Assembly (NCBI GenBank): GCA_032718865.1
Contig: JALUTQ010000005.1
Coordinates: forward strand, 1,736,001-1,800,000
Direction: 5' to 3'
DNA length: 64,000 bases
Origin: Tilletia caries
Lineage: Eukaryota; Basidiomycota; Exobasidiomycetes; Tilletiales; Tilletiaceae
The translations under genes were made by a program, and so were the position numbers. Under the pieces are notes generated by a model. It was not told the DNA's origin. It was given only the letters and a program-made list of their open reading frames with translations, and did no database searches. This document shows positions 32,575 through 42,378 of this stretch, piece after piece; position 1 is the stretch's first letter; the number at the start of each line of letters is the position of its first letter.

Positions 32575-34385
32575 CTAAACGGCGTTCGTTAACAGGGTCA
32601 CTACCAGGTCCATAACCCGTGAGTATTTCTCCATACCCAACTCCTCTCTGGGCGGCCACTCCAATGGCACTTGTTCTTCCAGCCACGCCCGAACCTCTGG
32701 TACCAGAAGCTCGGGCGGCACCCCGCGCTCGACTGGATCGACAGCGACGTGAGGGTCATCGTCGCGGCGCATTCGTCCCCTGCTGGGAATGTCGTTCCCG
32801 TAGTCGGCAAAGTTCCTCAGAGCGTGCTGACGAAGGTGTTCCTCCGCACCATCTTCCCCCAGCTCCAGCACCTGAACGTCTGCCCGAAGATCGAACCCTT
32901 TCCTTTCCGCCTCCAGCATGCCTGCAAGTGAACGAATGAATCAGTCTCGTGAATCGTCCCATCAACATCATACAAGTCAAAGTAATTCAAACCAATCCAC
33001 CACTCTACTCTTCTCTACACTCACCCGATGTGTGCATCTGTTGCGGGCTCCAGTTGTGATTAGCTGTTCTGATCGGATGTCAGTTCCACACATCTTGGAA
33101 GTGCTGCAGTGCTAGATTCAACTGAGGGAGAAATACCAGATGCAAGCACCACAAATGAATTGGGGACGTCACATCCAGCAGTCCGCACGCCTCCATGGCT
33201 TCGAAGAGACCTTTATACTTAGCCGTTGTCCATCTCTGGACGTCAACCCACATTCGTTCGATCCGCTGATTCCGAGTTGATGGTCCTTGAATGAACGAAC
33301 CCCTTCCTGTACCTAGAAAACATAAGACAGAACAGTGTATAAGAAGGAGTATACCCACACCAAATGAACAGCAATCATACTCACCTCGACGCTGCTCCAT
33401 CAGCTGCTGAACGCCCAGATTCTCTCCGCCATGATCAGCCCTCACTCGACTGGGCCATCCCCACCGCGCTGTCGCCTCCAAGAAGCACCCCGTGACCGTC
33501 TCTGCTCGATTGTTGGCATTGGCTTGCATGAAGGTGACCGCGCGGCTTTTTCCATCGACCCCTCCGTGAATAACTATCTTGTATTTGATCAGCTTATGGT
33601 GTCCATCTATGTGCCATAGGCTATTGACGAATGGCACATAGTAGACTCTTCGTTGTATAGTCTTGGCCCAACGCGCTTGAACTCGGAGGGGGTCGATTTC
33701 CTGCAAAGCAAGACGAAGCCGTGCTCGACTGACTTGCACTCCAATAGTTCGGAGAGCGCCACGCATGCCACGCTCTCCGGCATCCATCCCCAGCGCATAC
33801 GTGGACCGGATTGCCTGAGGAAAGAGTAAATGTATTAGCTTTGAATATGTGTGTATACGCGCGTATAAATGGTTATCGGCTCACCATATGCAGATCCGTG
33901 TCTGATACAGACGAGCCTCCTCTCTTAGTGAGGCCCAGTGCGCGTCTGCGACGCTCAATGGTGCTCACTGATGTCTCGAGCATCACCGCAATGGTTGAAT
34001 CGGAAAATTCCAGCTCGACGAGTTCACATAAGGTATCCGTATCAATGCTGATCATAAGCTGGCCACTGGCGGCTCTTTGCCAGATGGGATCCGTCCTGAT
34101 TTCTGGCATTGTACGTTCGAGATTGTCAAGCTGCTCTCGCGCAAACACGAAGCGGCGCATTACGGAATCGTATTCGAGCGAGGGGATGACCTCCGAAAAT
34201 GATGCGAATGCGTCGAGCAAATCTTGAAGGGCAACCAGATGTGATGGAATCGTCATTACGTCGCGCTGGGTATCGTTGATAAAATCTTGAAAGGGTGAAA
34301 GAGCTTCCATTGCGAAATTGACGATCTCCCGGACCTGAGCTGGAAGAAACACAACCTCTTCTTCGTATTGTCTGTCGAGGTTCAT
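32575..34385 (-). pseudogene. DDE integrase-core transposase-like gene with one in-frame TGA
   Basis: Four exons fit one frame: 34385-33885, 33814-33385, 33312-33025 and 32921-32575, about 521 codons. An N-terminal region ends in a helix-turn-helix-like segment (VMLETSVSTIERRRRALGL). The rve-type core follows: LWHIDGHHKLI (first Asp), VRADHGGEN (second Asp) and RIERMWVDV (Glu, 34 residues later), then the typical LWCLHLVFLPQLN and WN-HPIRT blocks. This single-exon-family integrase is widespread in basidiomycetes and animals. A TGA at 33080-33082 replaces the residue after WN, and the same frame and a good intron continue beyond it, so one substitution interrupts an otherwise intact gene. Convergent with the PHD gene; stops are 98 bp apart. 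Confidence 0.75.
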
Positions 34386-35189
34386 TATTTGATGCGGCAG
34401 AGGGTCAACGGGTGATAGATATTCTTTGGATAGTATGCAATGTTCGAAAAGACGTGTCAACAGTATTGAAATGACGAGGAAAAGGGAATCAGAGTGTACT
34501 CACGAGACGAAGAGCAGGAGTCTGCTGTTGGCCCCTAGGAGAAGAAGGGGCGACAAGAGGAAGAGAAGATTCGAGCAGGAGAAGCACAGATCCGAAAGCT
34601 GGGAGCTGTCCCCGGTTCCGTTCCGTGGCAGAGGCTAGCCGAACCACAGCGGGAAAAGACCAAGAGAACCGCAATCGCGCAATCGAGGAGCGAGCGACCA
34701 GGGGCGAGAGCTTCGCGCAAGGAGACAGCGGGAGCAAAGAGGCAGCAGAGAGGGCGTCTTGGCGAGAATGGCTGTCTAGTAGAAGAGAGGATGTGAACAA
34801 GGATCACAGAGTCGTCAGCACAGCAGAGCAGTGACTAATGAGGCAGGTACCGCCGTGCCGGGTATGGAGACACTCACAGGCAAGCCTCGGGGACCGCAAG
34901 GAAGATTGTTCCAAGAAGCGGCGGTTGCTGTATGAAATGTGTGTAGTATGGAATGGAATGGCAGTAGGGCAACTGGGTGTGTGAGGTCGTGGGTCTAGTC
35001 TCGACAGTCGAGGTCGACAGTCAAAATCGAAAATCGAAGGTGAAGGGAACGGCGTTCCATACAGCTGTGTGTGTCCAAGATGATCGTCGCTGTCGTCGTA
35101 TCTGTGCGAGGGCGAGGGGAGCGAGAGCGAGATCATCAACAGCAGCATCAACATCATCAACAGCAGGAGCGAAGGAGACGCGCAACGCG
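34386..35189. promoter_or_regulatory. Divergent region between the integrase gene and HAP2
   Basis: Contains weak ORFs on both strands without recognisable domains and the 67-bp repeat at 35001-35067. Purine-rich at 34540-34760. It probably holds the HAP2 promoter and 5' leader. Confidence 0.4.
35001..35067 (+). repeat. 67-bp inverted repeat, copy upstream of HAP2
   Basis: Matches the reverse complement of 22017-22083 at 66 of 67 positions (single C/T difference near the CAGCTGTA end). It lies 122 bp upstream of the chosen HAP2 start codon, pointing toward it. Confidence 0.95.
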
Positions 35190-36225
35190 ATGGAGCACGA
35201 CATCGGATCAGCACGAGCATCGGTGTTCATCCCGCATCAGCAGGACCAGCACATCGCCCCGTTACTCTATGCGCTCTCCCCAGCTGCCCTCTTCGCGTCC
35301 TCAGCCTCAGCCTCAGCCTCAGCCTCAGCATCGACGATCGCAGCACCGCTCCACCACCAGCACTTCTCTACACCACAGCCCTCCTTCCCATTCGATCCCC
35401 TCACTCACCACCCTACACCCTCATACTCCCTCCCACTCCCGCTCAACTATCCCACTCCTGCGCCTCCAGCAACAGCTCGTCCATCGACCAACACCAAGCG
35501 CAAGGTGCACCACCACAACGACGACGATCGGCCTCCTCACTCAGCTTCCCCAACGAAAAAGAGTCGAAGGAAGAAACACCCACAGCCCTCATCCCAGCAC
35601 ATCGACTCCCTCCTCGCAAACACAGCACCAGCACCAGCACCGCCCATGGAGTCCCCCACAGCTTCCCTCCCCGCTCCCGCACCTGGGATCGACGACAACG
35701 ACGAACCCCTGTACGTCAATGCGAAGCAGTACCACCGCATCCTCGCACGCCGCGCCTCTCGCGCAAGATTACATCAGTCTCATGCACGCAGGCTTCTGAA
35801 CGTCGCCGCCCGCGCTCTTTTGCAGGCTGTCCGTGGGGGGGAGCAGAGGGAGCGGGAGCGAGAGCGGGTGGGGGAGGAGGGGAAGGGGGAACGGGAGCGA
35901 GAGCGAGAGCACGAGCGGGCGGAGCAGGAGCTGGATGAGGCGCTGGCGGCGCTGGATTTAAGGTCTACACTGCTCCCTTCTGCCACAGCCGGTGCTGGAG
36001 CTGGTACTCCAGATGGAGACCCACGACGATGGGACGACCAAACCAAGCTCACCCAAACGGTCCAATACATCTTCTCCGCCATAACCGCAACAGACGAGGA
36101 AGGAGCCGGCCCGCACACGGACTCCACTCGGAGAAGGACTCAAGACGCCGTAAGGGAGTTACGAGCTGCGCTCTTGAGGATCGGAGGGCCGGGCAACGCC
36201 GCCGTGTCTGGTTCGGGGCCCGTGG

Positions 36226-36262
<37 letters not shown>

Positions 36263-36487
36263 CAAGAATGCCAAGAAGGTGAGCTTCCACGCTGGTGGGG
36301 ATTACCTCCCTCCCTTCCTTCCTCCCTTCCTCCCCCCTTTGCTGACCTGCCCACCTTTTCACTCCCCACGCAGCCATACCAACACGAGTCCCGCCATAAG
36401 CACGCGATGCGCCGGCCCCGTGGACCGGGCGGGCGCTTCCTTACCGCGGACGAGATCAAGGCGCTCGATGCGGCGCAGGGTCGGTGA
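35190..36487 (+). CDS. HAP2: CCAAT-binding factor subunit HAP2 / NF-YA with split core
   Basis: Two exons, 35190-36278 and 36374-36487, about 400 residues. The start is the first in-frame ATG after the leader. After a Ala/Ser-, His- and Pro-rich N-terminus, the NF-YA subunit-association helix (EPLYVNAKQYHRILARRASRARL) lies near residues 168-195. The DNA-binding half (PYQHESRHKHAMRRPRGPGG) starts only at residue 364 in exon 2. In NF-YA/HAP2 proteins these halves are normally separated by about a dozen residues. Here about 160 intervene: an Arg/Glu-rich probable coiled coil, a linker, and a poly-Ser run encoded by (TCG)n just before the intron. By family it joins the HAP3/HAP5 histone-fold dimer at CCAAT promoters, controlling respiration and iron genes in fungi. 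Confidence 0.9.
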
Positions 36488-37152
36488 ATATGGATACCAT
36501 ACCATCCGGTCTTTGTGCTGTAGAGGTACAGTCCGGCCGCCGCCGCTGCCCTCAGGACCGAGCATGAACGCGTTTACAAGAAGAAGAAAAAACGGTCATA
36601 GGAAACGCTACCGGCACGAACGATCCGACTCCCTCCCAGCCCGCACCCGCACCAACCTCAACGCTTCAAACCCAGCGTGAACAAAGAGCAACCCGCCTCC
36701 CACCTGCGCCTCCTGCCGCCTCCCGAATGCCCTCCAACTCCCAAACTCCCAACCTCAACGCTTCAAACCCAGATCCGGCAAGTCATGCCCCTCCTCACCT
36801 GCCTCCAACAGAACCCACCCTCGTCAATTAATGCAATTCATTCCATCCCCACCCACTTTTCCGTCTCCGCCTCCGCCTCGTCCCGGGCCCCGGTGGAGCC
36901 GATTTTCGATTAGCGAACCAAACGGGTGGGCTTCCTTTCCCCGTTGTATCAATTCCTCTCTCTCTCTCTCTATATGTAGAAAATACACAGCTAAATGGTT
37001 ATGGTAGTCAAGATGTGGCAGATTACATATGGAGATGGGCATGGACAAGGAGGAGGGGACCCGACGTGCAAGAGAATGGTTCACCAGCACGCAGCTCAGC
37101 GGCCCCGCACGAGCCCTGCCCCCCCCCCAAAGGCTCGCCATTCATCAAAGAT
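36488..37152. other. Intergenic region between HAP2 and MDM34 (tail to tail)
   Basis: No gene recognised. The 22-bp segment AACCTCAACGCTTCAAACCC+AG occurs twice (about 36655 and 36751), an imperfect local duplication. A (CT)n tract at 36955-36971 runs into TATATG. Confidence 0.5.
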
Positions 37153-40100
37153 TCAGAAGCCATCGTCCGTCTGGACACGGTACTGCTCCCGATACAACTG
37201 TCTCTTAAACTCAGACGACCGCGGATCCATCGGCGTCGGCTCGAGCGTCGTGAGCGAGTTCGCCTGTTCGGAACTCGACGTACCCGTACCCGTCCCCGTG
37301 CCGTCGTTCGTCCGTGTGCCACTGCCGCTCAGGACGCTCGAGCCTGTCCCGTCCGAGGGCGACAGTGTCGAGCCTTCGTGCTCGAGGGTGTGAGCAGTGT
37401 TGCGTTGATGGACGGTGCGGCCTGTAGATCGGTATGCACCCCCGAGCTCGTCCACCTCGTCCAATTCGTCATCCTGCCCGAGATCGGAGACGCGACCAAG
37501 GTCAAGGTCATCGTCATCGTCATCGTCCTCATACTCATCAGCGACCTCTCCGTTCCAGTACGCCGCCCTGCCCGCTCTCTGGCCCTTCCCGAATTCATCA
37601 ACGCCGTCTGGACGTCCCCACGCCGTCTGCTCGTGCCCGTGCCCATGCCCATGCCCTGCCCACGCGAACTGCTGTTGTTGCTGTTGATCAAAGGAAGGCA
37701 AAGCCCCTCGTGAGTGCCCCGCGCCAGGCCTGGGGGGCACGCGCAACGTCGCCTGCCGATCGTCGTCGTCCTCCTCCTCCGTCGTCGTCATGTCCTCACC
37801 CCACCGCGGCATCCCCAAATCCCTACTCGAGCCCAAACTAGGCGGCGCCCGAATCGTCCGCGCGCCCGTCGTACCCGCCCCACCCGTCCGAGTTGACTTA
37901 GGCGCTCGGACCGTGCCCGTGCCCGTGCCCCGGGATCCACCCAGATACTGCTGCTGTCCCGCGCGTGTCCTCGAGCTGCGCGTGCTGGAGGGGGCATCAA
38001 AACTGCTCGACGCTACGCCGTCGCTCACCCCAGATCGATGGGGCCCACCCGCAAAGCCAAGCTGACGCGCCTCGTCATCGTCGTCCAGTACGGGAACCTG
38101 CACTCGACTCGCAACATGGTAGATCCGCGGTTTCGCCGCCGCCGCAGCAGCCGCAGCCGCCGACGATGCCGATGCCGATGCCGACACCGAGCGAGGCATA
38201 TGTCCCCGACTTCGAACCGATTCGGCCACAGAGGGAGGACGGACCGAGGCGGCCGCTGCACCAGCGAGACGGTGATGCATCGTCCCCTGCCCCGGCGTGC
38301 CCCGTCCACCTCCTCCACTGCCAGCACGATGATGATTACCCCCCGCGCCGCTTCCCAGTCCAACCGCGACGCCGAGGCCGGCACCGGCACCGATGCCCAT
38401 ACCCACGCCTGATAAGGAACGGGCGACCGACATGCGCGAGGGCGACGAGAGCCGATCTGACATGCCCGAGGGCGAGGGCGAGGGCGAGGGCGAGGCGAAG
38501 CCGTCATGATGTCTCGCAGTTCCAGGCGTTGGGAAACCACGATGGTCTTGTTGATCTTCCCTGCGAGAGTACGAGGTAGGACGCTGCTGTCCGTGTCCAT
38601 GGGAGGCGCTGTGACTGGGAAGGGAGTTGCGGGGTGGAAGCGGCGAGGCCTTGACTTGGGCAGCAGCTCGTTGATTCGCGTACGTTCGCCCAGGGGCTGA
38701 AATTTTGAAAGGAACACAACATCAGACCAACGCTTTGCCAATTTGAGAAGAACAGAGGACGATTTCGTCAAAAAAAAATGCACTCACGTTCCATCCCGCC
38801 GAGTCCCACCGCCGCCGGCGGTGGTGGTGGTGTTGCTGCTGCCGAGGAAGGTCTCGACTTTTTGTCAAAGATCGTGCGAGACCGCGAGCCGAAGTCGAGA
38901 CCGAAGTACCCACTGGCCGCCTCTGAGCCGAACGCGCTGGAAACAAACGGATCAATGTCATCGTCCACATCATCGTCTTCTACCTGCTCCTCCTCTGCGT
39001 CGATGTCCGGTGGGCTCGGTGGCGAGGGATGTGGTGAATATGCGTCGGCTCGACCACTGCTCTGGGCTGGGAACCTGCTCTGCATGTCGAAGTCGTCCTC
39101 ATCAAGAGAGCCGTAGATGTCATGTGGCGGCGGTTGTGAGGATAGCCCATCGACCTCAGCCGTCCAATCCCCATCCCCGTCCCCATCCCGATCATCATCA
39201 ACCTCCGATTCCGTCTCCGAAAGATCATCGTCCTCATTCTCATCTGCCAGAGCATGCAGCCCACCTAGCCCGTCATGGCCATTCTGAAGCAGGGTGCCGA
39301 GTCCGCTGAACCCGCTCTTGAAGAGCGACCGGTCGAGATCGACTTCGTCCGGACGGAGACCGTAGGTAGGGTCGTACTCCTCAATGTCCCGAAGAGTCTG
39401 CGAACTCTGCCCATCGGCGTCGGGAAGGACGAATGACCTCGACCTGGCCGATGCTGAGGCTGAGGCTGAAGTCGACTTGGATCGATCGAGTGCGGGACGT
39501 CGTTGCGATGCAGCAACAGCAGCAGCGGCAGCAGTAGCAGACCGTGCCGAGTTGAGGCCGGGACGAGCGCCTGCGCCTGTGCTGCTGCTGAATCCGTTCT
39601 GTCGGAGCGGAGACTGCGGAGGTAACGTGGAAGGCGAGGAAGAGAGCACGCCAACGGCTGTTCGGGATGCCGTCGTGGACGCGTTGGTGGTTCCATGGGA
39701 GGACCGTTTGCGCATGCGGGACCGTGATGACTGTGTTGGCATCTCGGGAGTGGGCGCGCCGCCTGTGTGGGCGGACCTGGCACGGGCCGCCAGGGGTGTT
39801 GGCTGATGAGGCTGTAGAACCGAGAAGGGTTGCTTCGGCGGGGCTCCCATTGCTGAAGCGGCTGTCGGAGCGCGGGAATGAACACCTGCCATGCTCGGTG
39901 CTGCGGTCGAGGACGTGGTTGAAGACGACGCGCCTGCTGCAGCCGCAGCCGCTGCCGCATCCCTCGTCTTCGCAAGCCAGCTCTGACTGAGCCGATGGAT
40001 GATCCCCGGCAGATCCTCCCTGAACATCTCCCTCAGCTGCCCTTCGATCTCCTGCTGCAGATACTTCTGAATGACAGCGACACCATCAAACGTGCTGCTG

Positions 40101-40597
40101 ACGTCCACGCTCTCCAACGGGTCGTTCTTGAACACCATGGTGACGCCCTTCGACTTGGAGACGACGAGGACGACGATGGCGCGGAGGCGGACGTGACTGA
40201 GGCGGAGGTGCATGGGCACGATGAGTGGCGAAGCCGCGAAGAGGATGCCGCGCGAGGCCGAGGCTGCGCTGGACGTCGTATTCGAGCGAAAGATCGAGAG
40301 CTCCGGCTTAGCCGGCGGACGGGACAGCGGGTTCGCCTGCACCTTCGTAGACAGAATAAGATGCGCGTCGCCCATGTACGTGAGCCGAAAGATGCCGCGG
40401 AAGCGGTCGGTGGTGAGGTCTCCAATCTCGAGGATGTCGAGCTCGGGCGGGACGGTGCCCATGCTGAGCTCCTTGACCTTGATGTCGTCGGCGATGACTT
40501 TGGGACGCGGGCCCTTGTTGAGCGCGCTGTTGAGCATCCCGGCTGCGTGCGCGTGGAAGTCGGGGCCGAACTCGGGCCAGTCGAAGCGGAACGACAT
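37153..40597 (-). CDS. MDM34: ERMES subunit MDM34
   Basis: Two exons, 40597-38788 and 38696-37153, giving about 1117 residues. The N-terminus (FRFDWPEFGPDF, VIADDIKVKELSMGTVPPEL, ILEIGDLTTDRFRGIFRLTY, TKVQANPL) is the conserved start of the SMP lipid-binding domain, about residues 1-210. By family this is a mitochondrial outer-membrane part of the ER-mitochondria encounter structure, moving phospholipids and supporting mitochondrial shape. The remaining 900 residues are low-complexity (Ala/Ser/Thr-, Gly- and Asp-rich). That makes it about twice the length of typical ascomycete MDM34. The intron phase was set by joining C to CC at the border, which leads into the only long downstream frame. 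Confidence 0.9.
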
Positions 40598-40849
40598 CGT
40601 GCGCCGCCTTCGCTTTTCGCCGTTTGTCGTTCGTCGTTCGTCGTTCGCCTTGGGTCGGTGCTGCGAATGTGATCGTCGCTGCTGTCCTTCTCATCCTCGC
40701 CCTCGTCCTCGTCCTTGTCATGCTGCTCGCTTCCCAGTCCCGGCATCTTCCGACCTCGTTCAGCTTCACTCCGTATTGAGCCGAATGAAGCATCCACAAA
40801 CACAAAAAACAATTGCATTGAGATCCTTTGGCAGACGCAAGAGGTCTAA

Positions 40850-41455
40850 GCCACAAGGGCGTGTAGAGCAAGATATGTATCATCCTTCGTCGCCTCGCGC
40901 CGGATCTCGCGCAACTCAGACTTAAAGATTTCGTACAGAACGGCGAAGAACTCGTGTGCGTCCTGTTGTTGGGTGTGCCGGCGGTCAGGCTGGCGGAAGC
41001 CGTTGGAGGGAAGGCGGATACGTCGGCCAGGGCTGATGTTAGCTGGGAGGGCAGGATGGCCGTTGCTCAGACGTAGGTATGGGGCATGGGCAAGGCCTGT
41101 GAAGAGGATGTACCTAGAAAATGAGAAGGAGGGGAACTTCAAAGCGAGGGCAGGGAGAATCTGGGGAGAGAATCACACATACCCGTATGATCGGACGACG
41201 ATATATCGCGCCAACAGCGTCAATCGCAGGAGGTCGGAACGCTCCCATACTTCCGCCACGCTGAATGTCAAGCGGAAGTGTAGCGTGATCGAGTGTTGCC
41301 TTGTTGGGTGGAAGCGCGGTGCGAGGGAGTGGGAAGGGGAGGATGGGGCGGAGGAGCGAACGCCTGCATTCGATCTGGCCGACTCGATTAACGTCCAAAT
41401 CGCGACCGAAAACTTGGAAGACGAACCAAGGCGGCGCTGGACATCCGTCGTGTGA
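40850..41455 (-). pseudogene. Rearranged USP pseudogene, copy 2, N-terminal half
   Basis: Minus-strand frames resemble the start of USP exon 2 (QQQDAHEFFAVL...SELREIRRE for QQQDAHELFALL...SELREIQRE) and the end of exon 1 (EVW...RYIVVRSYG). It runs away from the C-terminal half at 41456-42363, on the opposite strand, the same divergent arrangement as at 13622-14319. Its sequence also shows the Copia target (GACGAAGGATGATAC, near 40882) without an insertion. Confidence 0.75.
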
Positions 41456-42363
41456 AAGGACAGGCTGACATCGCCATGGATGAGTCCTTGACCGGCCGGG
41501 CCGCAGTAGGAACCTTCGGCCGACAGAGCCCAGTCGACCGCATGCATCCCTCCTATCCGTCGACGTCAAGGTCATCGAACGAATCCCCCTGCTGCTGCGC
41601 GACGAAGGATATCATGTTCGTGCGACCGCGTCGCTTGATCGTGGTCCACCTGAAACGGAGTATCTCTGGAGGCTTCGGAGGCGGGGCCAGGGATACCAAA
41701 ACGTTCGCGGACTTTGGGGAGTGGTTCGACATCCACCCTTTTGCGACGGGGTTCGAGTGGGAGGTGAGATCGGAGGATCAGTGTAGATCTATTGGTGAGG
41801 AGGATGTTGCGTCGAGGCATTGGAATGGGGGACTGCGGGATGCGTCCCTGTACCGCCTTCAGAGCATCGTCGTCCTCGACGGCGGACACTCCTTCGGGCG
41901 CTACGTCTCCCACCGCCGCAGACTTTCCTCCGTCGTCCCGCATCGGCCTCGATCAGGAGTGGAGGCCGAATAGATGCGGATCTTGGGCGACATCGTGAAG
42001 AGGTGCGATCTGGGCGAGGTCCTGTCGTCGAATCCGTTCTTGCTCTTCTACGAGCGATGGGATGGGATGGTCGGGGGGCAGGAAGGGGGAGGTTCAGGAG
42101 CAAGCCGGCCGGATTCCAATACGGACGGTAGTTCTCGAGGCGGTGGTGGCGGATCGACGGAGGCCGAGCCAGCTCGGATCACCGCGTTGGATGACATTCA
42201 TGAGTATGGTGGCGATGGGGCCGGTCTCGCGCGCTGTGGCCGATCTGCGCATCGTCAATGAGGCGATGAGGGCTCCACGTCGGGAGGTGCCTCGCCGACA
42301 TCACCCTCGCCATTCGCTGTGGATGCTTGGGAATCCAAAACTTTGCGTAATGTTCAAGTGAAC
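41456..42363 (+). pseudogene. Rearranged USP pseudogene, copy 2, C-terminal half
   Basis: Plus-strand frame matches USP from PPDVKLERIP through RPRRLIVVHLKRSISGG, PFATG, LYRLQSIVVLDGGHSFGRYVSHR and FLLFYERWDGMVGGQEGG, ending with 3'-flank sequence also found at 60225-60290. An in-frame TAG at 41971-41973 and other lesions show it is dead. The LINE at 42379 interrupts this duplicated block. Confidence 0.85.
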
Positions 42364-42378
42364 GTCTCTTCAGATACA

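Noticed and set aside
22084..35000. Target-site duplication for a 13-kb element bounded by the 67-bp repeats
   Set aside because: The bases just outside (CATCTTGCT on the left, TGTGTGTCC on the right) do not match, so a transposon boundary is not demonstrated.
35080..35189. HAP2 translation starting at the ATG at 35080
   Set aside because: It is not in the frame of the HAP2 ORF and no intron linking it is visible.
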